The notes under the pieces were generated by a model, which saw only the letters and a program-made list of their open reading frames with translations, was not told the origin of the DNA and did not search any database. A program made the translations under genes and the position numbers. Positions 1 to 8,435 of a DNA stretch of 28,286 nt are shown piece after piece (position 1 is the first letter of the stretch; every line of letters starts with the position of its first letter). Origin of the DNA: Alistipes sp. (GTDB lineage Bacteria > Bacteroidota > Bacteroidia > Bacteroidales > Rikenellaceae). The stretch spans positions 1-28,286 of the forward strand of contig JAHHQL010000022.1 in the NCBI GenBank assembly GCA_020026415.1, written 5' to 3'.

Positions 1-7
1 AACAAAA

Positions 8-43
8 AAATTCCGAACACCCCACGCGAGGTATTCGGAATTT
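8..43 (-). terminator. Rho-independent terminator of dsbD
   Basis: A 10-bp perfect stem (AAATTCCGAA with TTCGGAATTT) encloses a 16-nt loop. Read on the minus strand it is followed by a run of T, and it lies just past the dsbD stop. The plus-strand side also has five T, so it may work in both directions. Confidence 0.75.
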
Positions 44-74
44 TTCCAACGTGCAGTCTTAAGACTGCCACCAA

Positions 75-2120
75 TTATTTCGATGCTTTGTAAGCCTTCT
101 TACCGTTGTTCAGGAACTCGACAAAGCCTTCGATGCTCAGGTCGTAACCGCGAGCCTCAACCAACAACTCGGTCGGTTTTTCGGGACTTACCAAAAAGTA
201 GTAAGGCTGGGCATTCTTCGCGAAGTTGGTGGTTACGAAGTGCGAGTTGATCTTACCCAGACTCGTCAGCACCTTACCCGTCTCGGTCGTCACATGATCC
301 TCTTCGGGAAGTTCGGTCTTGTCATCGGCGTAGAGTACGCAGAGTACGAAATCCTCACGCAACATCTTCAACACGGCGGGATCCGACCATACGCGGGTCT
401 CCATCTCACGGCAGTTTACGCAACCGTGACCTGAGAAGTCGATGAAGATCGGTTTATCGACCTTCTTGGCGTAAGCCTCGGCCTCCTCGATGTCGAAGAA
501 TGCCTGAAGGTTATAGGGCATATGCAGGAAATCGCTGTATTTGGGTGCTTTACCATCAACCGTTGTCAGCGTGTTTGCGGGAGCAGCCGCAGTCGTTCCG
601 CCCATCGACAGGTTGAAATCCTGCGTGGTGATGGGAGGCAGATAACCCGACAGAGCCTTCAAAGGAGCACCCCACATACCGGGCAACATGTAAACCACGA
701 ACGTGAAGGTGATGATCGTCAGGATCAGACGACCCACACTCATGTGTTTGAACTCGCTGTCGTGCGAGAAACGGATCTTACCCAAAAGATAGAGACCCAG
801 CAGGGTGAACGTGGCAATCCAGATGGCGAGGTAAACCTCACGATCGAGCAGTCTCCAGTGGTAGGTCATATCGGCCATCGACAGGAACTTGAAACCGAGG
901 GCAACCTCAATGAAACCGAGGACGACCTTCACCGAGTTCAACCAACCGCCGCTCTTCGGCATCTTCTTCAGCATCGAGGGGAACAGAGCGAAGAAGGTGA
1001 AAGGCAGGGCGAAGGTGATCGAGAAGGCCATGATGGTGATAATGGGAGTCCAGAACTCACCTGCGGTCGATTTGATCAAGACCGAACCAACGATCGGGCC
1101 CGTGCAGGAGAACGACACCAACACCAGCGTAAGAGCCATGAAGAAGATACCGCCCAGACCCTTGTTGTCGGCGTGGCTGTCCGATTTATTGACCATCCAC
1201 GAAGGCATCGTGATCTCGAATGCACCGAAGAACGAAGCAGCGAAAGCCATGAATACCAAGAAGAAGATGATGTTCGGGAGCCAGTGCGTAGCCAACCAGT
1301 TGAAGATGTCGGCCGTTACGGCATCACCGCCCACGATACGCGTAATCAGGATGATGGCGGCAATCGGAAGCGTATAGAGCAATACGATGAAGAAACCGTA
1401 CATCATGGCACGGAAACGACCCATCGCGGGGTTCTCCGAACCGTGCATGAAGAACGAAACGGTCATCGGGATCATCGGGAATACGCAGGGAGTCAGCATG
1501 GCGACAAAGCCCCAGATGACTGCCTCAAGAATGTAAGCCCAGATCGAACCGCCCTTCTCCTCTTTAGCCTCGGAAATCGTTGCCTCTTCCTTGGCGGGCT
1601 CCTCGACCACGGGCTCCTCGACTACGGGATTCTCGGTCAGAATCTTCTCCAGATCCACGCCGTCGGCCTGTTTCAGATCAATCGTAAGATCGACGTCGGT
1701 CGGGGTCATGCAGGCACCGTCCATGCAGATCTGATAGTAGATCGAAGCCTTCACCAAAGCCGAAGCCGCATTCAGACGGATCTTCTGTGCAAAACGGGCA
1801 ACACCCTCGAAGGTACCGATCTCCATCTCGAAGATCTCGTCCATGGCACGATGGGGTTTGTCCAACATCTCGACTGCGCCGAGGTACTGAACTCCCTCCG
1901 CCTTGTCGAATTTGATCTCGGTTGCGGCGGGACCGTTCTCATAGGGGCCGAGGTCATACATGTGGAAACCTTCGGGAATCGAAGCCTCCAACACGATGCG
2001 ATACTCGTTACCCTCCAAATGCTCGACTGAGCTTTTCCATGTTGCTTCCTGAGCCGATGCCATGCCCGTGATGAACAGCGAGGCGATCAGCAGGAATACA
2101 ATGCGTAATTTTTTAAGCAT
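75..2120 (-). CDS. dsbD: Thiol:disulfide interchange protein DsbD
   Basis: Inner-membrane reductant conduit that passes electrons from cytoplasmic thioredoxin to periplasmic thiol proteins. The 681 residues begin with a signal peptide (about 1-23). A periplasmic DsbD-N-like domain follows, with a cysteine pair in ICMDGAC (C132, C137), then an acidic linker with repeated VVEEP (about 165-190). The polytopic core (about 195-490) carries the expected membrane cysteines in TPCVFPMIP (C212) and SFSCTGP (C339). A C-terminal thioredoxin-like domain has the motif CVNC (567-570). Length and domain order match full three-domain DsbD, so all three redox relays appear intact. It is a single-gene transcript: a TAnnTTTG promoter lies about 57 bp upstream and a terminator follows the stop. 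It diverges from the glycosyltransferase gene. Confidence 0.93.
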   Translation of the reverse strand: MLKKLRIVFLLIASLFITGMASAQEATWKSSVEHLEGNEYRIVLEASIPEGFHMYDLGPYENGPAATEIKFDKAEGVQYLGAVEMLDKPHRAMDEIFEMEIGTFEGVARFAQKIRLNAASALVKASIYYQICMDGACMTPTDVDLTIDLKQADGVDLEKILTENPVVEEPVVEEPAKEEATISEAKEEKGGSIWAYILEAVIWGFVAMLTPCVFPMIPMTVSFFMHGSENPAMGRFRAMMYGFFIVLLYTLPIAAIILITRIVGGDAVTADIFNWLATHWLPNIIFFLVFMAFAASFFGAFEITMPSWMVNKSDSHADNKGLGGIFFMALTLVLVSFSCTGPIVGSVLIKSTAGEFWTPIITIMAFSITFALPFTFFALFPSMLKKMPKSGGWLNSVKVVLGFIEVALGFKFLSMADMTYHWRLLDREVYLAIWIATFTLLGLYLLGKIRFSHDSEFKHMSVGRLILTIITFTFVVYMLPGMWGAPLKALSGYLPPITTQDFNLSMGGTTAAAPANTLTTVDGKAPKYSDFLHMPYNLQAFFDIEEAEAYAKKVDKPIFIDFSGHGCVNCREMETRVWSDPAVLKMLREDFVLCVLYADDKTELPEEDHVTTETGKVLTSLGKINSHFVTTNFAKNAQPYYFLVSPEKPTELLVEARGYDLSIEGFVEFLNNGKKAYKASK

Positions 2121-2176
2121 AATTTGAGTAAAAATTGAAGTTTTAATTCAAAAATATAACGGGTTTTTTATTTGCG

Positions 2177-2184
2177 CAAAGATA
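2177..2184 (-). promoter_or_regulatory. -7 promoter element for dsbD
   Basis: Minus-strand TATCTTTG matches the Bacteroidetes -7 consensus TAnnTTTG, giving a dsbD leader of roughly 50 nt. No clear -33 TTTG is visible at the usual spacing. It overlaps a 10-bp palindrome (TTTGCGCAAA, 2172-2181). Confidence 0.5.
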
Positions 2185-2207
2185 ATTCTTTTATCTGGAT
2201 AAATTCA

Positions 2208-2215
2208 TATATTTG
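2208..2215 (+). promoter_or_regulatory. -7 promoter element for glycosyltransferase
   Basis: TATATTTG is a perfect match to TAnnTTTG and ends only 4 nt before the ATG at 2220, which would make the mRNA leaderless or nearly so. The -33 region is not a good match. Confidence 0.5.
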
Positions 2216-2219
2216 TGAC

Positions 2220-3113
2220 ATGATTTCACTTTCGCTCATAATTCCGACCCATAATCGGGCATCGGAACTGATTTTCGCGTTAAATTCGGTGGCACGACAG
2301 AGCCTTTCTCCCGAAATGTGGGAATGTGTCGTGGTGGACAACCGATCGACGGACACGACCCAAGAGGAGTTTGCGAAGTTCCGTGAGGAGCACCCCGAAC
2401 TGAATTTGCGCATCATCCGCGAAGAGCAACCCGGCGTGTCGTATGCCCGCAATCGGGGCATCATGGAGTGCCGGTCGGAATTTCTGGCCTTCATCGACGA
2501 CGACGAACACGTGAATCCCGATTTTCTGAAATCCTACCTCGAATTTTTCCAAAGCCACCCCACAGCCATGGTTGCCGGAGGACGCATCATCGCCGAATAC
2601 CCCGAAGGACGTCCCGCGTGGATGTCAAACTATGTCGAAATGCCCATCGCCAATCCGATGGATTTCGGGTCGGAGATCCGTCCCTTCCCCCGCGGACGTG
2701 TTCCCGGAGGGGGTAACATGGCGTTCCGCCGTGCGATTTTCGACCGCATCGACGCATTTGACTCTTCGCTCGGCCGCATCGGTCGAGAACTGATCGGAGG
2801 CGAAGAGAACGACCTGTTTGAGCGTCTTCTCCTTTCGGGCGAGACCATCTGGTACGTTCCCACCGCCGTCATGTGGCACGTGATTCCGCCCCGCAAACTC
2901 ACGCCCGAATACTTCCGCAAGTTGGCACGCAATGTAGGCATCAGCCAGCGACTCAGAGCCGAGATCCACAACCGAAGGTTCAAAAGCCGCGTGCTGGAGG
3001 TCTTGAAATGGGGCGCGACACTTCTCCTGTGCCTTACGATGTCGCCCCGCAAATCGGAGTGGCTCATCCGTCTGCGTGCAGGCATCTCCCGCGGACTGTT
3101 CCTCGGTCGCTAA
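2220..3113 (+). CDS. Glycosyltransferase family 2 (GT-A fold)
   Basis: Probable transferase of a sugar from a nucleotide sugar to a surface glycan or lipid acceptor; substrate unknown. The 297 residues open with the GT2 first strand (SLIIPTHNRASE), then VVVDNRSTD (38-45), an Asp-rich metal-binding motif FIDDDE (91-96), and a GGEEND segment (193-198) where GT2 enzymes place the catalytic acidic residue. No clear membrane helix is seen, except perhaps a weak hydrophobic patch near the C-terminus. ATG 2220 was chosen because it starts just before the fold; the reading frame stays open upstream to TTG 2172, but that would lie upstream of the -7 element. It stands alone rather than in a glycan cluster. 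Its 3' end overlaps the convergent patatin gene by 4 bp. Confidence 0.85.
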   Translation: MISLSLIIPTHNRASELIFALNSVARQSLSPEMWECVVVDNRSTDTTQEEFAKFREEHPELNLRIIREEQPGVSYARNRGIMECRSEFLAFIDDDEHVNPDFLKSYLEFFQSHPTAMVAGGRIIAEYPEGRPAWMSNYVEMPIANPMDFGSEIRPFPRGRVPGGGNMAFRRAIFDRIDAFDSSLGRIGRELIGGEENDLFERLLLSGETIWYVPTAVMWHVIPPRKLTPEYFRKLARNVGISQRLRAEIHNRRFKSRVLEVLKWGATLLLCLTMSPRKSEWLIRLRAGISRGLFLGR

Positions 3114-3904
3114 AGTTTTTTCTCGTATTCGTCCAAGGCTTTTCGGGCGATGGCATGTCCCGCACGGACAATCTCCGCGGCACGATACATCTCGAAAACG
3201 CCGAAACTGTCGGCAGCCATCGGGATCAGAATATCGGGCTGACATGCCGCGCATGTCAGCCGTGCGATCCGCTGTTGCATGATCTGTATCGTCGAATGGA
3301 TCATCTTAAATGAATTTTCCGACTGTCTGATGCGGCGTTCGGGATGCTGTCCGAATCCCATGCAGACATCTACCGCCACCAACAGATCACCTTCGGTTCG
3401 GAGAACCCGATTGACCGGCAACGGATTGACCACGCCGCCGTCAATCAGCAGATGATTCCCGCGATGTACGGGTTTGAAAAACGAAGGGATCGAGATCGAC
3501 GAACGAATAGCATGATACAGACCGCCTCGCCGAAAGAGGATCTCCTCTCCCGTCATCCAGTCGGCGGCCACCGCCGTAAAGGGGATTTCCAATTGTTCGA
3601 TCTGCACATCCGGCACGAGTTGTTTCATGGCACGGATCACACGGTCGCCTTTCACCCAGCCGCTTCCTCCGAAGGAAAAATCCATGAGGGAAAAGACCTT
3701 ATACTTGTCGAGCGAACACATCCACTCCCTGAAGGCTTGCAGATTGCCCGATGCGTACATGCCGCCGACCAACGCACCCATCGAGGTTCCCGCCACCGCC
3801 GAAATCTCATAACCGCGGCGTTCCAACTCCTCGATCACCCCGATGTGGGCAATTCCGCGAGCACCGCCGCCGCCCAATACGAGGGCAATTTTCGGTTTTT
3901 CCAT
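3110..3904 (-). CDS. Patatin-like phospholipase family protein
   Basis: Predicted serine acyl hydrolase acting on phospholipids or related esters, of the RssA/NTE-type bacterial patatins. The 264 residues contain the oxyanion-hole glycine motif GGGGARG (11-17), the nucleophile elbow GTSMG with Ser41, and the catalytic Asp in DGG (D155), so the Ser-Asp dyad is complete. There is no signal peptide, so it is likely cytosolic or peripheral. It lies 77 bp downstream of the formyltetrahydrofolate cyclo-ligase on the same strand and could share its transcript. The stop overlaps the stop of the convergent glycosyltransferase, leaving no room for a separate terminator. Confidence 0.88.
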   Translation of the reverse strand: MEKPKIALVLGGGGARGIAHIGVIEELERRGYEISAVAGTSMGALVGGMYASGNLQAFREWMCSLDKYKVFSLMDFSFGGSGWVKGDRVIRAMKQLVPDVQIEQLEIPFTAVAADWMTGEEILFRRGGLYHAIRSSISIPSFFKPVHRGNHLLIDGGVVNPLPVNRVLRTEGDLLVAVDVCMGFGQHPERRIRQSENSFKMIHSTIQIMQQRIARLTCAACQPDILIPMAADSFGVFEMYRAAEIVRAGHAIARKALDEYEKKL

Positions 3905-3981
3905 TTGTCGTTCGTTTAAGGTTGGAAATCAGTGAAAAAAGTCGGAGGACACCAATATATATATAGGTTTCCGAAAAACGT

Positions 3982-4515
3982 CTATTCGCTTATGACACAA
4001 TCCATAAAGACATCATGCGGTTCGACGGGCAGGTCTCCGACCAGTTGGTGTCGGTAGCAGACACCCGCCTTATAGGCACGGAATCCGTTGCGCGACAGAT
4101 ACTTATCGTAGTATCCTCTGCCGCGTCCCATACGTGCGCCCGCTTGGGTAAATGCCACTCCCGGCACCACGATCAGATCAATCTCTTCGGGACGGCACAA
4201 CACCGCATCATCGCCCGGTTCCATGATTCCGAACGCACCCGACACCATCTTCGAGGGATCATATTCGAAAAAATCCATCTCATCCCCCTCGACTTTCGGG
4301 ATGACGACCCGTTTTGTCCTGCTCCATTTTCGGAGCGTATTTTCCGTGGAAACTTCGTCGGGCAGTGCCGCAAAAAACGCCACACAACGAGCCGTTTGAA
4401 ACACCTCCGACTGCTCGACCTGCGAGAAAATCCGCTCCTCGGCCAATCCCCTGTTTTGGGGGGTGACGGCACGGTTCAACCGCCTGATTTCGGTACGCAA
4501 CTCTTTTTTGTTCAT
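3982..4515 (-). CDS. 5-formyltetrahydrofolate cyclo-ligase
   Basis: Folate-salvage enzyme converting 5-formyl-THF to 5,10-methenyl-THF with ATP. The 177 residues show the family pattern: a basic N-terminal helix (KKELRTEIRRLNRAV), FFAALPDEVST, VIPKV, and the signature GRGRGYYDKYL (130-140). ATG 4515 is preferred; an upstream in-frame TTG (4530) would add five residues. The gene diverges from the sdhC/frdC operon across a 208-bp gap, and its promoter was not resolved. Confidence 0.92.
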   Translation of the reverse strand: MNKKELRTEIRRLNRAVTPQNRGLAEERIFSQVEQSEVFQTARCVAFFAALPDEVSTENTLRKWSRTKRVVIPKVEGDEMDFFEYDPSKMVSGAFGIMEPGDDAVLCRPEEIDLIVVPGVAFTQAGARMGRGRGYYDKYLSRNGFRAYKAGVCYRHQLVGDLPVEPHDVFMDCVISE

Positions 4516-4553
4516 AAATATTGTGCTCAATTATAAAAAAATATCCCTTTTTA

Positions 4554-4583
4554 TTGTTATTCAACAAACAATCTTTATCTTTG
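4554..4583 (+). promoter_or_regulatory. Promoter of the sdhC-frdA-frdB operon
   Basis: A TTG (4554-4556, within ATTG) and a perfect -7 TATCTTTG (4576-4583) are separated by 19 bp, as expected for the Bacteroidetes housekeeping sigma factor. The inferred transcript has a leader of about 135 nt before the ATG at 4724. The leader contains a four-codon mini-ORF at 4661-4675. Confidence 0.65.
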
Positions 4584-4723
4584 CAATATTAAAATCCAAA
4601 ACACGCATTGATTGCCTGCCTGTTCGAATCGACACGACTTGCCGGGCGATTGTGCGTATTATGTATGCAGGATAGCGCGTAAAACATTTATTCACATACA
4701 AATATAACTAATTTTTTAACATT

Positions 4724-5416
4724 ATGAGTTGTTTCTTAACCAATTCCTCTCTCGGAAAGAAGGTGGTGATGAGCGTATCGGGAGCATTTCTCGTGCTTTT
4801 CATCCTCTTCCACATGTCGATGAACATCACGGCGATCATCAGCCCCGAAGGCTACAACATGATTTGTGAGTTCCTCGGCGCAAACTGGTACGCACTGGCC
4901 GGTACCCTCGTATTGGCTCTGGGCGTGTTGGTACACATCATCTACGCGTTGATCCTCACGATCAACAACTACAAGGCACGCGGCAACCAGCGTTACGCCG
5001 TAACCGCCAAGGAGCCGGGTGTAAGCTGGGCTTCGAAAAACATGCTCGTCCTCGGCTTCATCGTCGTTGTCGGCATGGGTCTCCACCTGTATAACTTCTG
5101 GGCTAAAATGCAGCTCGTGGAGTTGCTCGGCCAGCACACCAACGCGCTCGGTCTGAGCCCCAAAGACGGTGCTTCGCTGATTCAGGCTACGTTCTCGTGC
5201 TGGGGTTATGTCGTCGTTTACCTTCTGTGGTTCGTTGCATTGTGGTTCCACCTCACGCACGGCGTATGGTCGATGTTCCAGTCGATGGGTTGGGCCAACA
5301 ACACATGGTATCCCCGTCTGAAGTGCCTCGCCAACATCGTGGCCACCGTCATTTTCCTCGGCTTTGCCGTCGTGGTACTCTGCTACGCACTGGGCTTTGT
5401 CACCGTTGCCGCCTAA
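4724..5416 (+). CDS. sdhC: Succinate dehydrogenase/fumarate reductase cytochrome b subunit (type B)
   Basis: Membrane anchor of the quinol:fumarate reductase/succinate dehydrogenase complex. The 230 residues contain about five hydrophobic helices (near 13-40, 57-80, 105-125, 157-180 and 205-228). Histidines sit inside or at the ends of helices (H30, H71, H121, H176, H179), which suits the diheme single-anchor type-B complex known from Wolinella FrdC and Bacteroides. It is the first gene of a three-gene operon followed 55 bp later by the flavoprotein. In anaerobic Bacteroidales this complex mainly reduces fumarate to succinate using menaquinol, so frdC would be an equally valid name. Confidence 0.92.
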   Translation: MSCFLTNSSLGKKVVMSVSGAFLVLFILFHMSMNITAIISPEGYNMICEFLGANWYALAGTLVLALGVLVHIIYALILTINNYKARGNQRYAVTAKEPGVSWASKNMLVLGFIVVVGMGLHLYNFWAKMQLVELLGQHTNALGLSPKDGASLIQATFSCWGYVVVYLLWFVALWFHLTHGVWSMFQSMGWANNTWYPRLKCLANIVATVIFLGFAVVVLCYALGFVTVAA

Positions 5417-5471
5417 TCTGACGGACATTTTCTCAAGAAGTAATTTTTAAGAACAATAAATCACACAAGAT

Positions 5472-7418
5472 ATGGCTTTCAAATTAGATGCTAAAATTCC
5501 TGCCGGTGCTCTTGACCAGAAATGGAGCAATCACAAGGCTGCCATCAAAGTCGTAAGCCCCGCAAACAAGCGTAAGCTCGACATCATCATCATCGGTACA
5601 GGTCTCGGCGGAGCATCCGCCGCTGCTTCACTCGGTGAATTAGGCTATAATGTCAAAGTTTTCTGCATTCAGGACTCGCCCCGTCGTGCACACTCGATCG
5701 CCGCTCAGGGTGGTATCAATGCAGCCAAAAACTACCAAAACGATAACGACTCGGTTTACCGCCTGTTCTACGATACGATCAAGGGTGGTGACTACCGTGC
5801 CCGTGAGGCCAACGTATATCGTATGGCCGAGGTTTCGAACCTCATCATCGACCAGTGTGTCGCTCAGGGTGTACCTTTCGCACGCGAATACGGCGGTCTT
5901 CTGGCCAACCGTTCGTTCGGTGGTGCACAGGTATCGCGTACGTTCTATGCCCGCGGTCAAACGGGTCAGCAGTTGTTGTTGGGTGCCTACTCGGCACTGA
6001 ACAAGGAGGTTGCCAACGGTTCGGTGAAGACCTATCCCCGTCACGAGATGCTCGACATCGTCATCGAGAACGGCGAGGCAAAAGGTATCATCGCCCGCAA
6101 TCTGATCAACGGTCAGATCGAGCGTTTCGGTGCACACGCCGTCGTATTGGCTACGGGTGGTTACGGTAACGTATTCTTCCTTTCGACCAACGCCATGGCA
6201 TCGAACGGTTCGGCCATGATGCAGTGCTACCGCAAGGGAGCCGGCATCGCCAACCCCTGCTTCACGCAGATCCACCCCACCTGTATCCCCGTACACGGTA
6301 CGCAGCAGTCGAAACTGACGCTGATGTCGGAGTCGTTGCGTAACGACGGCCGTATCTGGGTTCCCAAGAAGTTGGAGGACGTCAAGGCCATCCGCGCCGG
6401 CAAACTCCAGCCTTCGGACATCAAGGAGGAGGATCGCGACTACTATCTGGAGCGTCGTTACCCCGCATTCGGCAACCTTGTTCCGCGTGACGTGGCTTCG
6501 CGTGCCGCCAAAGAGCGTTGCGACGCAGGCTTCGGTGTAAACGAGACCGGTTTGGCCGTTTACCTCGACTTCAAGACCGCCATCGCCCGTCTGGGTAAAG
6601 AGGTCATCAAGAAGCGTTACGGCAACCTGTTCGACATGTACGAGGAGATCACCAACGTAAGTCCTTACGAGCAGCCTATGCAGATCTTCCCCGCCGTTCA
6701 CTACACGATGGGTGGTATCTGGGTCGATTACAACCTGATGACGACCATCCCCGGTCTGTACGCAATCGGCGAGTGTAACTTCTCGGATCACGGTGCCAAC
6801 CGTCTGGGTGCATCAGCTCTGATGCAGGGTCTGGCCGACGGTTACTTCGTACTGCCCTATACCATCGGTGACTACCTGTCGCACAAGATTCAGGCTCCGA
6901 AAGTTGATACCACGACCAAGGCATTCGACGATGCCGAGAAGGCCGTGAAAGCCAAGATCGAGAAACTGATGTCGATCAAGGGTCAGCAGTCGGTGGACGA
7001 CATCCACAAGAAACTGGGTCACATCATGTGGGAGAATGTAGGTATGGCACGTACCAAGGAGTCGTTGAACAAGGCCATCGTCGAGATTCAGGCTCTGCGC
7101 AAGGAGTTCTGGAAGGACGTGAAGGTCGTAGGTCGCGAAAACGACTTCAACGTAGAGTTGGAGAAGGCACTTCGTCTGGCCGACTTCCTTGAGTTGGGCG
7201 AGTTGATCGCACGCGATGCACTCAACCGTGAGGAGTCTTGCGGTGGTCACTTCCGTGTGGAGCACCAGACCGAAGAAAGCGAGGCAAAACGTGACGATGA
7301 GAACTTCGTTTACGCAGCCGTATGGGAGTACAAGGGCGAGGATCAGGTTCCCGAATTGACGAAGGAGCCGCTGAACTTCGAGTTCGTTCACCCCGCACAG
7401 CGTAACTACAAAGACTAA
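5472..7418 (+). CDS. frdA: Fumarate reductase/succinate dehydrogenase flavoprotein subunit
   Basis: Catalytic FAD subunit interconverting fumarate and succinate. The 648 residues show the dinucleotide motif GTGLGG (42-47), the histidine for covalent FAD attachment in RRAHSIAAQGG (H74), the active-site loop with IHPT, and the C-terminal FAD-binding segment with GECNFSDHGANRLG. The roughly 34 residues before the first strand and the long C-terminal helical region match type-B enzymes. The gene lies between the cytochrome and iron-sulfur subunits (35 bp to frdB), giving the C-A-B order typical of Bacteroidetes. It may be annotated sdhA; direction of catalysis cannot be told from sequence. Confidence 0.96.
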   Translation: MAFKLDAKIPAGALDQKWSNHKAAIKVVSPANKRKLDIIIIGTGLGGASAAASLGELGYNVKVFCIQDSPRRAHSIAAQGGINAAKNYQNDNDSVYRLFYDTIKGGDYRAREANVYRMAEVSNLIIDQCVAQGVPFAREYGGLLANRSFGGAQVSRTFYARGQTGQQLLLGAYSALNKEVANGSVKTYPRHEMLDIVIENGEAKGIIARNLINGQIERFGAHAVVLATGGYGNVFFLSTNAMASNGSAMMQCYRKGAGIANPCFTQIHPTCIPVHGTQQSKLTLMSESLRNDGRIWVPKKLEDVKAIRAGKLQPSDIKEEDRDYYLERRYPAFGNLVPRDVASRAAKERCDAGFGVNETGLAVYLDFKTAIARLGKEVIKKRYGNLFDMYEEITNVSPYEQPMQIFPAVHYTMGGIWVDYNLMTTIPGLYAIGECNFSDHGANRLGASALMQGLADGYFVLPYTIGDYLSHKIQAPKVDTTTKAFDDAEKAVKAKIEKLMSIKGQQSVDDIHKKLGHIMWENVGMARTKESLNKAIVEIQALRKEFWKDVKVVGRENDFNVELEKALRLADFLELGELIARDALNREESCGGHFRVEHQTEESEAKRDDENFVYAAVWEYKGEDQVPELTKEPLNFEFVHPAQRNYKD

Positions 7419-7452
7419 CGACGTCGTAACACTTTAATTAAATTTTGACACA

Positions 7453-8196
7453 ATGAATTTCACATTAAAGATATGGCGTCAGAAGGACGCTAAAAGCAAA
7501 GGAGAGTTCAAGACCTACAAGGTGGAGAATATCTCGGCCGACACCTCGTTTCTGGAGATGCTCGACATTCTCAACAACGATCTGATTCACAAGAACGAAG
7601 AACCCGTTGCCTTCGACCACGACTGCCGTGAGGGTATTTGCGGTATGTGTTCGTTGCACATCGACGGCTTGGCACACGGTCCCGGTCAGGCAGCCACTAC
7701 CTGCCAGATCTACATGCGTAAGTTCAAGGACGGCGCAACGATCACCATCGAGCCGTGGCGTTCGGCTGCATTCCCTGTAATCAAGGACCTCGTTGTCGAT
7801 CGTTCGGCATACGACAAGATTCTTCAGGCCGGCGGTTATACGAGCGTACGCACGGGTTCGGTGCCCGATGCACACTGCATGCCCGTATCGCAGGCTGATG
7901 CCGAGGAGTCGATGGATGCCGCAGCATGTATCGGTTGCGGTGCATGTGCCGCCACGTGTAAGAACGGTTCGGCCATGTTGTTCGTAGCAGCGCGTGTATC
8001 GTCGCTGGCCAAGTTGCCTCAGGGTCGCGTCGAGGGTGCTCGTCGTGCCAAGGCCATGGTTGCCAAGATGGATGCGCTCGGCTTCGGTAACTGTACCAAT
8101 ACCGGTGCTTGTCAGTCGGAGTGCCCCAAGTCGATCTCGATCGCGCATATCGCACGTTTGAACCGCGAGTTCTTGGCTGCCAAGTTGGAAGACTAA
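7453..8196 (+). CDS. frdB: Fumarate reductase/succinate dehydrogenase iron-sulfur subunit
   Basis: Electron-transfer subunit linking FAD to heme/menaquinone. In its 247 residues the plant-ferredoxin-like domain has C58, C63, C66 and C84 for [2Fe-2S]. The C-terminal domain has CIGCGACAATC (C159, C162, C165, C169) and C214, C220, C224 for the [4Fe-4S] and [3Fe-4S] clusters. All expected cluster ligands are visible. It is the last gene of the operon and is followed 23 bp later by a strong terminator. Part of its 3' end recurs downstream (8335-8354). It may be annotated sdhB. Confidence 0.95.
   Translation: MNFTLKIWRQKDAKSKGEFKTYKVENISADTSFLEMLDILNNDLIHKNEEPVAFDHDCREGICGMCSLHIDGLAHGPGQAATTCQIYMRKFKDGATITIEPWRSAAFPVIKDLVVDRSAYDKILQAGGYTSVRTGSVPDAHCMPVSQADAEESMDAAACIGCGACAATCKNGSAMLFVAARVSSLAKLPQGRVEGARRAKAMVAKMDALGFGNCTNTGACQSECPKSISIAHIARLNREFLAAKLED
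8154..8173 (+). repeat. 20-bp direct repeat, copy 1 (within frdB 3' end)
   Basis: ACGTTTGAACCGCGAGTTCT, encoding part of RLNREF near the FrdB C-terminus. It matches 8335-8354 at 19 of 20 positions. Confidence 0.6.
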
Positions 8197-8219
8197 TTCT
8201 ACGGTTTACATATTCTGAA

Positions 8220-8251
8220 AAAATCCTCGGCAAAAAATGCCGAGGATTTTT
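8220..8251 (+). terminator. Terminator of the frd/sdh operon
   Basis: A 13-bp perfect stem (8220-8232 with 8238-8250, core ATCCTCGGCA/TGCCGAGGAT) has a 5-nt A loop and is followed by T residues. It lies 23 bp after the frdB stop. Confidence 0.9.
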
Positions 8252-8334
8252 GTTATGGAGACGTGCGATATGCGCTTTGCGCAACTTATATAGACAATCC
8301 ACCCAAACTCTCCTTTGAAAAGGCTTAAAAACCA

Positions 8335-8354
8335 ACGTCTGAACCGCGAGTTCT
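8335..8354 (+). repeat. 20-bp direct repeat, copy 2 (intergenic remnant of frdB 3' end)
   Basis: ACGTCTGAACCGCGAGTTCT sits between two convergent terminators and matches the frdB coding sequence at 8154-8173 at 19/20. Its reading frame also gives RLNREF, but the surrounding sequence no longer resembles frdB. Confidence 0.55.
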
Positions 8355-8387
8355 CGATTGAGAAAAACGAGCAATCTGCTCATAAAA

Positions 8388-8415
8388 AAACGGTTCTGCC
8401 CGAACAGAACCGTTT
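8388..8415 (-). terminator. Terminator of the mre-rodA-ATPase operon
   Basis: An 11-bp stem (AAACGGTTCTG with CAGAACCGTTT) has a 6-nt loop. On the minus strand it is followed by seven T. It lies 21 bp beyond the ATPase stop and faces the frd terminator. Confidence 0.88.
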
Positions 8416-8435
8416 CCTATACTATTATAAAATAC

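Noticed and set aside
1618..1660. A VVEEP repeat in dsbD as a possible unusual insertion
   Set aside because: Acidic, proline-rich linkers between the periplasmic and membrane domains are ordinary in this family.
522..2030. A 502-codon open frame on the plus strand opposite dsbD
   Set aside because: It is antisense to a well-supported gene, His/Arg/Glu-rich with no recognisable motifs, and reflects codon bias of the real strand.
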